Numbered from the stretch's first letter, positions 1 to 8,141 are shown. The stretch is DNA of 23,539 nt from Clostridiales bacterium (GCA_018374635.1 JAHAEW010000048.1:1-23539); one strand, 5' to 3'. Numbers and translations are program-made. The notes: generated by a model from the sequence alone, not told the origin.

Positions 1-1
1 G

Positions 2-361
2 AAGGCGCTGAAACTGCTCTATGCCGAGAAATTTGACTGGAGCCGTTTGGTGTACGACATCACATACACCAGCATTGGCGCGGCTGTGGTGGAGGACTTC
101 TATGATGAGAATGTGGTGTTCCTTCGGTTCTGCTTTGACAAGGAACTGCTGAAAAAGAACCCTTTGGACCAGCAAGGCCGTATCCTTCGGATGGTCTATC
201 TCAATCAGGACCTGACAAAAGCGGGCAAATATCTGTTCCCCAGACTGCTGCAAAAGTTTCTTGTTTTTACAGATCGCAGCGGGAAAACCAGTCTGGAAAC
301 CATGCTGAAACGGTGGTACACCACGCTGGAGAAGATGTACCGCAGTCAGACAGCGGGATAA
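2..361 (+). CDS. Hypothetical protein, C-terminal part (gene starts before the window)
   Basis: The reading frame is open from base 2 to the stop at 359-361, giving at least 119 residues with no plausible ribosome binding site. The TTG at 47 is therefore probably internal and the gene starts upstream of the window. The visible part is a mixed alpha/beta, aromatic-rich soluble sequence with no signal peptide or membrane segment. I do not recognise the family. It lies 13 bases before the next gene and shares its orientation, so it probably belongs to the same operon of immunity-type proteins. That role is inferred from position only. Confidence 0.7.
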   Translation, partial: KALKLLYAEKFDWSRLVYDITYTSIGAAVVEDFYDENVVFLRFCFDKELLKKNPLDQQGRILRMVYLNQDLTKAGKYLFPRLLQKFLVFTDRSGKTSLETMLKRWYTTLEKMYRSQTAG

Positions 362-374
362 GGAGGGCAACGAC

Positions 375-968
375 ATGACAGAAGAAAACAAAACCTACAT
401 CCGCCAGCTCAAGGTCGCTGATGTCCCGTGGCATCGGCTCACCACCGCCTATGGCCGGGGGACGGATTTTCCCGCTCACCTGACAGTCCTGGAACAGATG
501 CGTGATTTGGCGTCAGTCAAAAAGTCCCTCTACGTGTTCACCACCAACCTGGAGCACCAGGGCACCCTGTGGCACGCCACCCCCTTCGGCACGGTGTTCC
601 TGAACCGGATTCTGGAGAAGGCCCTCATGGAGAGCGGCCAGAACCCCGTGGCTCGCTTCCTTGCCGGGGAGCTGCTGGACTTCTTTGCCTGCATCCTCCA
701 GTGCTTCCACGATGGAGATGAGATGGAACACGCCTCTCCCCTTCCCTGCTTCTCTGATCTGCTGAAAGAAGAATACCTGTGGTCAGAGGAATACGACGAG
801 GAAGAAGATGAGATGCGCTACGAGGAGGACGAGGTCTTCCCCGCGGACTTGTTCTACAGCTTCTATTACTACTCCTGGCAGGCGGTGCTGGCCTACCGAG
901 GCGCACTGGAACAGGAAGTTTCTCCGGAGTTTCTCCCCAAGATTGCGGCGGTTTTGGAAGGACTGTAA
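375..968 (+). CDS. Hypothetical acidic protein of the immunity-gene array
   Basis: This is a 197-residue ORF. The start is supported by an AAGGAGG ribosome binding site about 8 bases upstream of the ATG. I do not recognise a named family. The protein is predicted soluble. Residues about 135-157 are strikingly acidic, with several Glu/Asp runs, and are followed by an aromatic stretch (FYSFYYYSW). The C-terminal part looks helical. Strong negative charge is common among immunity proteins that block basic nuclease toxins, but here that is only an inference from composition and neighbours. It is followed after 14 bases by the DUF2262 gene. Confidence 0.8.
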   Translation: MTEENKTYIRQLKVADVPWHRLTTAYGRGTDFPAHLTVLEQMRDLASVKKSLYVFTTNLEHQGTLWHATPFGTVFLNRILEKALMESGQNPVARFLAGELLDFFACILQCFHDGDEMEHASPLPCFSDLLKEEYLWSEEYDEEEDEMRYEEDEVFPADLFYSFYYYSWQAVLAYRGALEQEVSPEFLPKIAAVLEGL

Positions 969-982
969 AGGAGGTTGCGCCC

Positions 983-1822
983 ATGTTTGAGGAATTCTAT
1001 GGGATGTACGGGCCTAAGGAGCAGGAAGTGGTCGCTCTGATCAAGCGCTGTATCGGGGGAGGATATCACAACAAGGGAGACTTTTGGGGAATGACCGTTG
1101 TAACGCTGGGCATGGTGTTCTGTGACACCGGCAAGGCCAGCCCCAAAGAGGAGCGGCTGGAGTGGCCGGTCACCAACGAGGAGCGGGACGGCGAAAGGGG
1201 CTGGGGACGCTTTCGCAACGAGCAGATCTGCCGTCTGAAGATCCGCCGGATAAAGGAAGAATGGGCGCAAAACCTGGTGGCGCGGCCCTGGTGCATCTCC
1301 GAGGTGGTCAGGGCTCATGAGGACTGCCCGGAGCTTCAGGCCATTCTGGACGAGTACCACAAGCCGGTGGTGATCCAGGACGAAGTGCTGGGTGAGCTGA
1401 CGCTGGATAAGGACTATGATGCCTTTGAGGGTGAGATCCAGTGGTGCGGAAAGGGTGTACGCCTTTCTCTGGAGGTCAATGCTGAGAGCAAGCCCTCATG
1501 GACCCGCGCCCGCAACGCCGCCAAGAGGCTGGTTACAGATCAGGAAACCTGGGACAAGGCCATGCGGGACTTTGCGGCCAAAAACCTGACTGGGCTTGCC
1601 AACAACTGGCTTTCCCAGGATGAGGAAAGCGCCCGTGACCCGGAGACAGCCCCCATCACGGAGGAGGAGTTTGCCCAGCGCATCCTGCTCACCGAGGTTT
1701 CCGTTTCTCCCGGCGGCCGTTTTACCGCCTATTATAACGATGACGATATGTTCTGGGGCCATGCGGTAGAGGTTAGCGGCTCTTTGAAGAAGGGCATTAC
1801 CTATGCCAACCTTGCAGGATAA
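983..1822 (+). CDS. DUF2262 domain-containing protein
   Basis: This is a 279-residue protein. The ATG at 983 follows a GGAGG at 969-973. The C-terminal half, from about residue 131, matches my memory of the DUF2262 family. It opens with LGELTLDKDYDAFEGEIQWC, passes through a helical segment with DFAAKNL, and ends with the family-like signature of a bulky strand followed by FWGHAVEVSGSL near the C terminus. The first 130 residues form a separate domain I cannot name. DUF2262 proteins have no established enzyme activity; they recur in arrays of immunity proteins in Firmicutes. The gene ends just before the next start, with the next ribosome binding site overlapping its stop. Confidence 0.85.
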   Translation: MFEEFYGMYGPKEQEVVALIKRCIGGGYHNKGDFWGMTVVTLGMVFCDTGKASPKEERLEWPVTNEERDGERGWGRFRNEQICRLKIRRIKEEWAQNLVARPWCISEVVRAHEDCPELQAILDEYHKPVVIQDEVLGELTLDKDYDAFEGEIQWCGKGVRLSLEVNAESKPSWTRARNAAKRLVTDQETWDKAMRDFAAKNLTGLANNWLSQDEESARDPETAPITEEEFAQRILLTEVSVSPGGRFTAYYNDDDMFWGHAVEVSGSLKKGITYANLAG

Positions 1823-1835
1823 GGAGGATAGCCTG

Positions 1836-2339
1836 ATGAAACTGAACAGTAAACGCATTGATTTTGAATACACGCCCGGCGAGGAAATTTTTACCTTTCC
1901 CGAGGACACGGGACTGCCCTTTTTCTTTGATGTAGATGAGGAACTGACCGACAATCCTTCTGCCATGGACGCGGTGGGCGAAATGCTGGATGAGGCGGAG
2001 ACATTGGCGGAAAAGGCCAAAGCCGCCATCAAAGCGGCGCTGGCGGACGAGAGCAGCCCCTACCACGACCTCGTGACCTTTTTCATGCAGTTCCACCGGG
2101 ACGACGTAGGCCCGGATATTGCGGCTGATCTTTTTCCGGGAACCGATCCGGCCAAGCTGTCTTTTATCGAGATGGTGGACTTTTTGCGGCTCAAGCGTTT
2201 TGGCAGCTTGGTGGATGGCGAAACCGGCCAGCAAGCCTTTATTCTGGACCTGTCTTTCAACCCGGAAATCACCGACGAGCTGATGGTGGTCTACTTTGAC
2301 TTGAACAAGGAGATTTTCTGCATTACCCATGAGAGCTGA
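1836..2339 (+). CDS. DUF2004 domain-containing protein
   Basis: This is a 167-residue acidic protein. An upstream in-frame ATG exists at 1803, inside the previous gene. The ATG at 1836 is preferred because AAGGAGG at 1821-1827 sits 8 bases before it and the homologous-looking sequence begins MKLNSKRIDFEYTPG. The C terminus (ITDELMVVYFDLNKEIF) is the conserved strand pair I associate with DUF2004, a small family often found in immunity-gene arrays. No catalytic motif is evident. The stop overlaps the ATG of the decayed gene that follows (TGATG), a sign of former translational coupling. Confidence 0.75.
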   Translation: MKLNSKRIDFEYTPGEEIFTFPEDTGLPFFFDVDEELTDNPSAMDAVGEMLDEAETLAEKAKAAIKAALADESSPYHDLVTFFMQFHRDDVGPDIAADLFPGTDPAKLSFIEMVDFLRLKRFGSLVDGETGQQAFILDLSFNPEITDELMVVYFDLNKEIFCITHES

Positions 2340-2956
2340 TGAAAGAAAAAGGGCGTAGCACTTGCCCACGCTTTTGATCCAGCAGATCCGCCTGCAATGG
2401 TATAAAGACTGTCGGGGGGGAAACTACGCTGTGCAAAGGAACCAGTATCCCAGAGCAATGCGTCTGCCGAAGGCAGGGAGGCATTTTTTGCCACCGATGG
2501 CAGCGGCCAAAGCATGATTGTCCTGTTTGCGCCCGAAGGCTGCGTCATCAACGGTGTGGACTCCGAACTCTACGACTGGGAGAAAAACTCCCCTGAATCG
2601 AAGACCTGACCGACGGGATGCCGACCGCTTTGCAAAAGCTCATGACCAGCCATGAGGTCAAGAAGATGAAAAGCACCTTCTGCGTCTGGACGAAAGATGG
2701 CATCGCCTGGCACTGCAATCCGATGGACGGCGAGGATGCGTCCAGGGACCTGCTCTCCAGAATCGACGGCGAGGCACAGACCTATGTGGAGTACGGGAAG
2801 TGGTTTCCCGCTGACCTGCCTTTGGAAGCTGTGCGCCGGCTTGCGGACGGGGCGCCGGTGACAAAGGAACTGGTCGCCGCGCTGAACCCCAGGCGCAGCG
2901 AGTGGGAGGAAATCAAGGCAGGACTGGATAAGATCGGCTATCCAAATGAACTTTGA
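2339..2956 (+). pseudogene. Decayed hypothetical gene with three reading-frame shifts
   Basis: The ATG at 2339 overlaps the upstream stop, but its frame closes after 12 codons. The protein then seems to continue in frame 1 (about 2371-2475, including IRLQWYKDCRGGNYAV), then frame 3 (about 2481-2590, including FFATDGSGQSMIVLFAPEG), and finally frame 2 from about 2600 to the stop at 2954-2956. The last piece begins near DLTDGMPTALQKL and forms a 112-codon ORF if read from the ATG at 2618. Every shift is in the same direction, consistent with three single-base losses; one lies near the T run at 2484-2489. Joined, the pieces give roughly 200 residues of a soluble protein I do not recognise by name. 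Sequencing indels cannot be excluded. Confidence 0.75.
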
Positions 2957-2982
2957 TCTGTAGTAGACAGGAGATGGTTCGA

Positions 2983-3537
2983 ATGATCAAAGAACGCACC
3001 CTAATCTCCGGCGACCTCAAAAGCAAGGTCAAGCAGCTGATGGAGTACGCCGGGTGGTACGAAGGGCGAAAAGTTGACATCTCCATTGCGGAGCAGTATT
3101 ACGCCGATCATGGCGTCCCGATGATGAAGACCGTCCAGCGGTTTTACCGCAAGTATTTCGGCCTGTGCTGTGAGTGGTACCTGGAGCAGAAAAAGATGAA
3201 CTGGGCGGCTGACTTTGAATTTGCTTTGTTTCCTTACCTGGTTAACGGGATCAAAGACCATTTGGAGGACGCCTATTTTCGGGACATGTCCGGCTGTGAG
3301 CTGGCGGAGATCGAACAGGCCGCCGGTGAGCGGTGTCAGCCTATCGGTCATATCGGCTACTACTACCCGGCAGAGGTTTGGATCTCCGAGTACGGGAAAC
3401 TGTATGCGAAATATGAGTATCAGGATGAGATTGAATGCTTTCCCGATGTGTTCGCCCTGATTGAGCACGATTTGCGGCAGTGTAAATTTAATTCCGCTGC
3501 CATGAAAACCGTGGAGGCGCTGGATGGGAAGCAATGA
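2983..3537 (+). CDS. SUKH-3 family immunity protein
   Basis: This is a 184-residue protein of the SUKH superfamily, immunity proteins that bind and neutralise toxins, often nucleases, of contact-dependent and secreted polymorphic toxin systems in the cytoplasm. Sequence support is the N-terminal AGWYEGRKVDIS motif, a helix ending in a V-x2-F-Y-x-K-Y-F-G pattern, and the later PIGHIGYYYPAEVWISEYGK block followed by a helix with FALIEHDL. These are the usual SUKH-3 landmarks in the usual order. The start at 2983 is chosen because CAGGAG at 2968-2973 is 9 bases away; the ATG at 2974 abuts that site and the TTG at 2953 lies before it. The stop overlaps the next possible start (ATGA). Confidence 0.85.
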   Translation: MIKERTLISGDLKSKVKQLMEYAGWYEGRKVDISIAEQYYADHGVPMMKTVQRFYRKYFGLCCEWYLEQKKMNWAADFEFALFPYLVNGIKDHLEDAYFRDMSGCELAEIEQAAGERCQPIGHIGYYYPAEVWISEYGKLYAKYEYQDEIECFPDVFALIEHDLRQCKFNSAAMKTVEALDGKQ

Positions 3538-3572
3538 GAAATCAATCGCAAGCAAAACTGGAGGAAATAGCT

Positions 3573-4118
3573 ATGGATTATTTGAAAATACTGCGTGAAA
3601 ATCCTAATTTGGCAGAGGAATTTGATTCGCTTTTTGACTTCTTCCTGCTGGATGAGTTGTCCCCGAGGGATGAGGCGGACGGTCGAGCAACCTTCACACT
3701 GCCCGGCATGGCATTTGCCAGAGATGGCTCCGGCGGAGAATACCATTTGTTGGAGGATGGCTCCATCGGCTATTACAGCAGCGAAGGTGAGACAGGCCGT
3801 CTGGCTGAGAGCATGGACGATCTCTTTTCCCTGCTTGTGAGCTGTATCTGCTGGCATGACTGCTGTGATACAAAGCAGTATGTGGATTCCAAAACACTGG
3901 AGGAATATGGGCAGAGGCAGCGTAACTGTAACTTGGAAGATATGGATAGGGGCAGCCTGCGGCGGGTGTCTGATGTGCTCGGTATCCCTACCGGTGAGGC
4001 GCTGGCTCCTGTTCTGGAGAGGTTCCGCAAAGCAACACAGCGCCAGCCCCTGTATCAGTGTATTTTCCATGAGGACGACGGAAGCCTGACCAAATCATAC
4101 GGTTTGATGTTTGAATGA
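3573..4118 (+). CDS. SMI1/KNR4 (SUKH)-like immunity protein
   Basis: This is a 181-residue acidic protein. An ATG at 3534 overlaps the previous stop, but TGGAGGAA at 3560-3567 points to the ATG at 3573. Residues about 45-90 carry the strand-turn-strand pattern FARDGSGGEYHLLEDGSIGY followed by a serine/glycine turn and a helix, resembling the central beta sheet of SMI1/KNR4-type (SUKH) immunity proteins. The C-terminal half is helical and cysteine-containing. I assign it to the SUKH-like group with moderate confidence and cannot specify a subfamily. It sits directly behind a clear SUKH-3 gene, so a second SUKH-type protein is plausible in context. Confidence 0.7.
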   Translation: MDYLKILRENPNLAEEFDSLFDFFLLDELSPRDEADGRATFTLPGMAFARDGSGGEYHLLEDGSIGYYSSEGETGRLAESMDDLFSLLVSCICWHDCCDTKQYVDSKTLEEYGQRQRNCNLEDMDRGSLRRVSDVLGIPTGEALAPVLERFRKATQRQPLYQCIFHEDDGSLTKSYGLMFE

Positions 4119-4134
4119 GAAAGGAGCAATCACG

Positions 4135-4461
4135 ATGAAAGCATTTGACCCGGATTATAAGCTGTTGGACGAGATGTATCAGGATGATTACTATCCTGCT
4201 TTTCTGGTAGACAGGGTAAAGGACGAGCTCCAGAAGGTCATCGACTTGCTGGAAAGCGGCGAAACCGACACCGAAGTGATACAGGAAACGCTGGATGAGG
4301 CAGTCTGCGGCATCAATGATCTTCAGGAGGAGTTTGACGAGAACGACAGCGAGATCGAAACGGTGGCCCGTGATTGCATCGGCGTTACCGTGGCCTACAT
4401 TCTGGAGTGGTTCAATATCCCCATTGACACCGAGGAGGCCATCCGGGAAAGGGACTGGTGA
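4135..4461 (+). CDS. DUF5713 family protein
   Basis: This is a 108-residue, very acidic helical protein. The start at 4135 follows AAAGGAGC; an earlier ATG at 4111 lies inside the previous gene without a ribosome binding site. Sequence landmarks are the N-terminal EMYQDDYYPAFLVDRVKDEL and the C-terminal half with DENDSEIETVARDCI, ending in RDW, which I recognise as the DUF5713 pattern. The family has no established activity. Its acidity and position within the array suggest an immunity role, which is inference. The stop TGA overlaps a GTG that could start the next gene. Confidence 0.8.
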   Translation: MKAFDPDYKLLDEMYQDDYYPAFLVDRVKDELQKVIDLLESGETDTEVIQETLDEAVCGINDLQEEFDENDSEIETVARDCIGVTVAYILEWFNIPIDTEEAIRERDW

Positions 4462-4466
4462 TACCC

Positions 4467-5414
4467 ATGGCGAAAAAAGAACCGGCCGTTTGTGATGAGT
4501 GCGGCAGCCTGTTTTTCAAAGGCTCTTCACAGATGATGGGACTGTGCCCGGAATGTGCCCATATTCTCTATGGCTATCCGAATTGTCCCCATCATTTTCA
4601 GAATGGCCGGTGTGTGAACTGCTACTGGGACGGCTCAAAGAGCGGGTACATAAAGGAACTGAATCAACAGGAGGAAGCTGATATGCCTACGACCGAATGG
4701 CTGAACAAATACGAATCCACCAAGGACAAACTGGCCTGCAAAGCTGACCTGGAGGCCCATTTTACAGAAAAATTGATTGGGAACATGGCGGTGGATGTGC
4801 TGGACATCGGCCCCGTCCATTTCCCCACCGGGCAGATCTTCGCCTGCGATCCGCTGGTGGAGCTGGAGGACACGCCGCCCTTTATACAGACAATCCCCGC
4901 CGGGACTTACCCAGTAAAAATCTGCGTGGTACCCAGTGAACAATACGGCGACCGCTACGCCTGTGTCAAGGTGGAGGTCAGCCAGGAGAAGCCTGTCCGC
5001 TATGAGTTGGGCATGACAGGCAAAGAGGATCTGGAGGAGGAACTGGGCGAGGACGATTATTTTGGCTTTGGCGTAGACGCCGGGATGGGGTGCATTGCGG
5101 ATATCCAAACTCAGGCAGCCTTTAAGAGGTACTGGGCCAAGCGGCTGGAGGAGGACCCGGACATCGACCCCTACAACGACCTGTTCTGCGACTTGATGGA
5201 GGAAAACGCCAAAGCCCATCCCAAGTATCAGGAGAGCCACGGCGACTGGCTCAACTGGACGATACCGGGCACGGACTGCAATCTGCCTGTCTTCTCCTCC
5301 GGCTGGGGTGATGGCTACTATCCCGTCTACTTCGGCTATGACGCAAAGGGCGAAATTTGCGCCGTGTATGTGCGGTTCATCGACATCGAAGCCTGCTACA
5401 AGGAGCAGGCGTAA
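4467..5414 (+). CDS. Zinc-ribbon and DUF4241 fusion protein
   Basis: This is a 315-residue protein. Residues 1-60 hold two probable zinc knuckles: C9-x2-C12 with C27-x2-C30, then C40-x-H42 with C49-x2-C52. From about residue 108 the DUF4241 domain begins with the recognisable LDIGPVHFPTGQIFACDPLV and IPAGTYPVKICVV. It ends with the GWGDGYYPVYFGYDAKGE block. DUF4241 has no known catalytic activity and recurs among toxin-immunity genes. The start is uncertain: a GTG at 4458 overlaps the previous stop, and the ATG at 4467 gives a tidy N terminus. An internal start at 4683 with a perfect ribosome binding site is listed separately. Confidence 0.82.
   Translation: MAKKEPAVCDECGSLFFKGSSQMMGLCPECAHILYGYPNCPHHFQNGRCVNCYWDGSKSGYIKELNQQEEADMPTTEWLNKYESTKDKLACKADLEAHFTEKLIGNMAVDVLDIGPVHFPTGQIFACDPLVELEDTPPFIQTIPAGTYPVKICVVPSEQYGDRYACVKVEVSQEKPVRYELGMTGKEDLEEELGEDDYFGFGVDAGMGCIADIQTQAAFKRYWAKRLEEDPDIDPYNDLFCDLMEENAKAHPKYQESHGDWLNWTIPGTDCNLPVFSSGWGDGYYPVYFGYDAKGEICAVYVRFIDIEACYKEQA
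4669..4685 (+). promoter_or_regulatory. Strong internal ribosome binding site and ATG within the zinc-ribbon/DUF4241 gene
   Basis: AGGAGG at 4669-4674 is followed after 8 bases by an in-frame ATG at 4683-4685. Initiation here would give a separate DUF4241 protein of about 243 residues lacking the zinc ribbons. The site matches, in strength and spacing, the genuine starts of neighbouring genes. It may be a relic of two adjacent genes fused by loss of a stop, or a real second start. Confidence 0.5.
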
Positions 5415-5425
5415 GGAGGCAAGCG

Positions 5426-6385
5426 ATGGAATGGCCAAAACGGGCGCGGACAGCAGCATGGGAAAGCGGTGTCCTGACCCTGGATGGAGAAAAACAGTTT
5501 GAGATCCCGGAGCTGACCATGAATCTAATAGAGCGACTGGCTGGCTACACCCTGGTGGGGTTCCATGTGAAGGACTACCCGGTATCGGATGAACTGCTTG
5601 CAGCCTTTGCCGGACATAAAAGCATGGTCAACTTTGGTGTGGAAAACGCCGCCCTCACCGACGCCTGTTTTCCCATTTTTTCTGCCATGCCCAAGCTGCG
5701 CTATCTGCTGCTGGACGGCAACGCCGCCATCCACGGCAGCGGCCTGTCCGCCCTGCAAAACTGCAAGCTGGATCTTTTGACCCTCAACCGCACCGGGCTG
5801 GACGACGGCGGGCTGCTCCAGGCAGCCGCCATCCCCAAGCTCTCCCACATCCAGATCGACCATACCGCAATTACCTATGATGGTCTGCTGGCCGTCGCCG
5901 GGAACAGCCGGATCGAGCCGGTGGCCCATGAGCAATTCACCAAGGCGCAGATGGAACACTTCTTCCATATCCAGCGGGAGAAGGCCAAAAAGCCCACTGT
6001 GCTGGACGAGCAGGCGGCGGAGGAATGCCGCAGGGTGTTGTCCGCTTTCTTTGCCGAGATGACAGAATGGGAGCAATATATGGAGCAGGCCGGATTTGAG
6101 GACTCCGAAGCTGCGCCCCGCCTTCTGGCGATCTGGGAGAGGTATGTGAGCGAAAAGCCCCGTCCGGGCTACCGGCCGTTGGCACTCTCTTACAGCGCCC
6201 AGGGCACCTACAATGGGGAGCGGTTTCTGGACGCGGAGCAGCTCACCCGGAACAAGCTCTGCATCTACACCAGAGAGAAAAATACTGGCTTTGACCGTCG
6301 CTTCCTCATGAAGCGTGTGGACGGGAGCTGGAAGATCGACGCGGTGCAGGAGCGGCTGGACGGCTGGCAGCGCGTGGGATTGTGA
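5426..6385 (+). CDS. Leucine-rich repeat protein with C-terminal NTF2-fold immunity domain
   Basis: This is a 319-residue protein. The ATG at 5426 follows AAGGAGG at 5413-5419; the longer ORF extends into the previous gene and is rejected. Residues about 20-185 show irregular leucine-rich repeats (for example LRYLLLDGNAAIHGSGLSAL and LDLLTLNRTGLDDGGL). Residues about 192-319 look like an NTF2-fold immunity domain: two N-terminal helices with FFAEMTEWEQYM, a strand containing LCIYTREKN, and a closing RFLMKRVDGSWKIDAVQ strand pair. NTF2-Imm domains neutralise polymorphic toxins in the cytoplasm. The repeat region may provide a second binding surface (inference). Confidence 0.8.
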   Translation: MEWPKRARTAAWESGVLTLDGEKQFEIPELTMNLIERLAGYTLVGFHVKDYPVSDELLAAFAGHKSMVNFGVENAALTDACFPIFSAMPKLRYLLLDGNAAIHGSGLSALQNCKLDLLTLNRTGLDDGGLLQAAAIPKLSHIQIDHTAITYDGLLAVAGNSRIEPVAHEQFTKAQMEHFFHIQREKAKKPTVLDEQAAEECRRVLSAFFAEMTEWEQYMEQAGFEDSEAAPRLLAIWERYVSEKPRPGYRPLALSYSAQGTYNGERFLDAEQLTRNKLCIYTREKNTGFDRRFLMKRVDGSWKIDAVQERLDGWQRVGL

Positions 6386-6395
6386 GGGATACGAA

Positions 6396-6632
6396 ATGAC
6401 ATGGAAATTTGAAACATCCGGTTTCGATGGGCAGTGTACGTTGTTTGGCGTAAATATCTTTCAATACCGCTGGCGCGACTGCCGGGAAACAGCGGCGGTC
6501 ATCGATCCCCATTACGGCACGGAAAAAGTGTTTCATGTCTATGAGGTGGAGATCAACGGGCAGATCCACCGCTTTGCCGCCGGGGAGTTCTCCAACTGCG
6601 TGTGGGGATTCTACCTGGAAAAGAACGGATGA
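6396..6632 (+). CDS. Small hypothetical protein
   Basis: This is a 78-residue ORF starting at the ATG at 6396 behind a weak GAGGGA site, 10 bases after the previous stop. It is rich in aromatic residues and predicted to be a compact beta-rich protein, with motifs FGVNIFQYRW, EKVFHVYEVEING and the C-terminal GEFSNCVWGFYLE. I do not recognise the family. Codon use, spacing and orientation match the rest of the array, which supports a real gene. It could act together with the LRR/NTF2 protein before it or the LRR protein after it, but nothing in the sequence shows this. Confidence 0.7.
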   Translation: MTWKFETSGFDGQCTLFGVNIFQYRWRDCRETAAVIDPHYGTEKVFHVYEVEINGQIHRFAAGEFSNCVWGFYLEKNG

Positions 6633-6647
6633 GAGGATTGCTGCCCC

Positions 6648-8129
6648 ATGAAAGCTAGCGCCGGATCGGTCTATACGGTCTACAACCAATACCTGAAACG
6701 CTACACCGCCTGTCAGGTGGCCTATATTGCACCGCCGGACACGGTGAGCAAGGAGTCCTGGGCGGTGATCCTCTCTCTGGATTGGGTGGGCGACGCCCCT
6801 CTGACCGCGGAGGAATTGCCCCATCTCCATCCGCTCTACAAGGACTTCATGTACTGGCCCCGTGACCTTCACCCGCTGCGGGTGCCGGTAGAGATCCCAC
6901 CCCAGTACACACTGGTGGGTACCCTGCCGCCCTTCACCGACCAGCCCTGCCGCTCCTACGGCGGCTGGAATGACGGCTATGAGGTGTACCGTCAGATCAA
7001 GTGGCAGGAGATCCCGGAGGAGCGGCGGCGGGCCTTCAAGGAGGCCATGGAGAGCGACGGGGAGCCAGAGATTGGCGGTATCCCGGTGAAGGTCAGCAGC
7101 CATCGGCTGATGGACAAATATCTACCCTTTGGCTCAGCGCGGGAACTGGAGGCGCTGCCCTGCCTCTCCGACCTCATCTGCGAGCGGTGGCACCCGGATC
7201 TGCTGGAGTTTCTGCGGGAAAACCCCTTCCTTGATGAACTGACTTTACTGAGCCACGGTCAGAGGGCACTTGATCTGCGGCGCACCAGCGTCAGAAAGCT
7301 GATGCTGGACATGACTGGCCTGGAGGAACTGTGGCTTGGCGAGGAGACGGAGCAGCTCCTGTTCCAGAACAAGGGGCCGGACGCCTGCACCATCCATGCC
7401 GCCGGAAATGGCAGCGGTTTAACCCTCCAATTTATCGGGGAATACCGCCCCCACCCGGAGCTGCCGAACCTGTGGGGACTGCATGGTATCCGGCTGGAAG
7501 AGTTTGACCTGACCGGCTTGCCCGTTGTTCATCCCAGCCTGAAGGAGCTGCGGCTCTGGGGCGCGCCGGGAAACCTGAGACATTTCTCTGCTGTGGCACA
7601 GTTCCGAGAACTGACAGACCTCTCCACCTTCGACCTGTTCGGCTTCGACGCGGCCGACACCCCAACCCCGGAGCAGATGCCAAATCTTCACTGGTTCTGG
7701 ATGACCAGCCTGCCGGAGGACGCTGCAAAAGCGGCAAAACAGCTCTGGAAAGGCAAGCCAGGCATGGATCTGCGAATCACCAAGCCCCGGAAACCGGAGT
7801 GGCTGGCGCAAAATCTGGACAACCCCTTCCGGGGCTGGGACGGCGCGGAGCATATCCCCGCCAGTGCCGCGAAAAAGGCAGCCGATCAATACCGCAAGAC
7901 TCGTTCTCAGATGATGAAGCTGGCCGCTGAGCCGGACGGGGACGCCCAGACCCAGGCGCTGGAGGCGGTGGCAGCCTATACCCAGACCTTCAATAAGATG
8001 CGCTTTATCGAAACCGAGGAACGGGATGAAATTTATATGGCCCTGCGGGGTATCCTGGATGCCCTGCCGGGAGATACGCTCCAGAAAGATGCCCTGATCG
8101 AACAGTTTGAGCAGCTACGAGATTTTTGA
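6648..8129 (+). CDS. Imm26-like N-terminal domain with leucine-rich repeats
   Basis: This is a 493-residue protein. The start at 6648 follows GAGAGGA. Residues 1-110 resemble an Imm26-type immunity domain: an opening GSVYTVYNQYLKRYTACQV strand pair, then LSLDWVGDAPLTAEELP and an aromatic YKDFMYWPRDLH block. Residues about 150-385 form leucine-rich repeats of the bacterial 'gliding motility protein' annotation type, with LRR-like units around DELTLLSH, KLMLDMTGLEELWLGEE and SLKELRLWG. The last 100 residues are helical and charged. There is no signal peptide or membrane segment, so it is probably cytoplasmic. The Imm26 link comes from pattern memory and needs a profile search; the LRR call is firmer. 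Confidence 0.72.
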   Translation: MKASAGSVYTVYNQYLKRYTACQVAYIAPPDTVSKESWAVILSLDWVGDAPLTAEELPHLHPLYKDFMYWPRDLHPLRVPVEIPPQYTLVGTLPPFTDQPCRSYGGWNDGYEVYRQIKWQEIPEERRRAFKEAMESDGEPEIGGIPVKVSSHRLMDKYLPFGSARELEALPCLSDLICERWHPDLLEFLRENPFLDELTLLSHGQRALDLRRTSVRKLMLDMTGLEELWLGEETEQLLFQNKGPDACTIHAAGNGSGLTLQFIGEYRPHPELPNLWGLHGIRLEEFDLTGLPVVHPSLKELRLWGAPGNLRHFSAVAQFRELTDLSTFDLFGFDAADTPTPEQMPNLHWFWMTSLPEDAAKAAKQLWKGKPGMDLRITKPRKPEWLAQNLDNPFRGWDGAEHIPASAAKKAADQYRKTRSQMMKLAAEPDGDAQTQALEAVAAYTQTFNKMRFIETEERDEIYMALRGILDALPGDTLQKDALIEQFEQLRDF

Positions 8130-8141
8130 GGATATGAATTG

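Noticed and set aside
4635..5459. A 274-codon minus-strand open frame
   Set aside because: It is the shadow of the zinc-ribbon/DUF4241 gene; it covers the same bases and has no features of its own.
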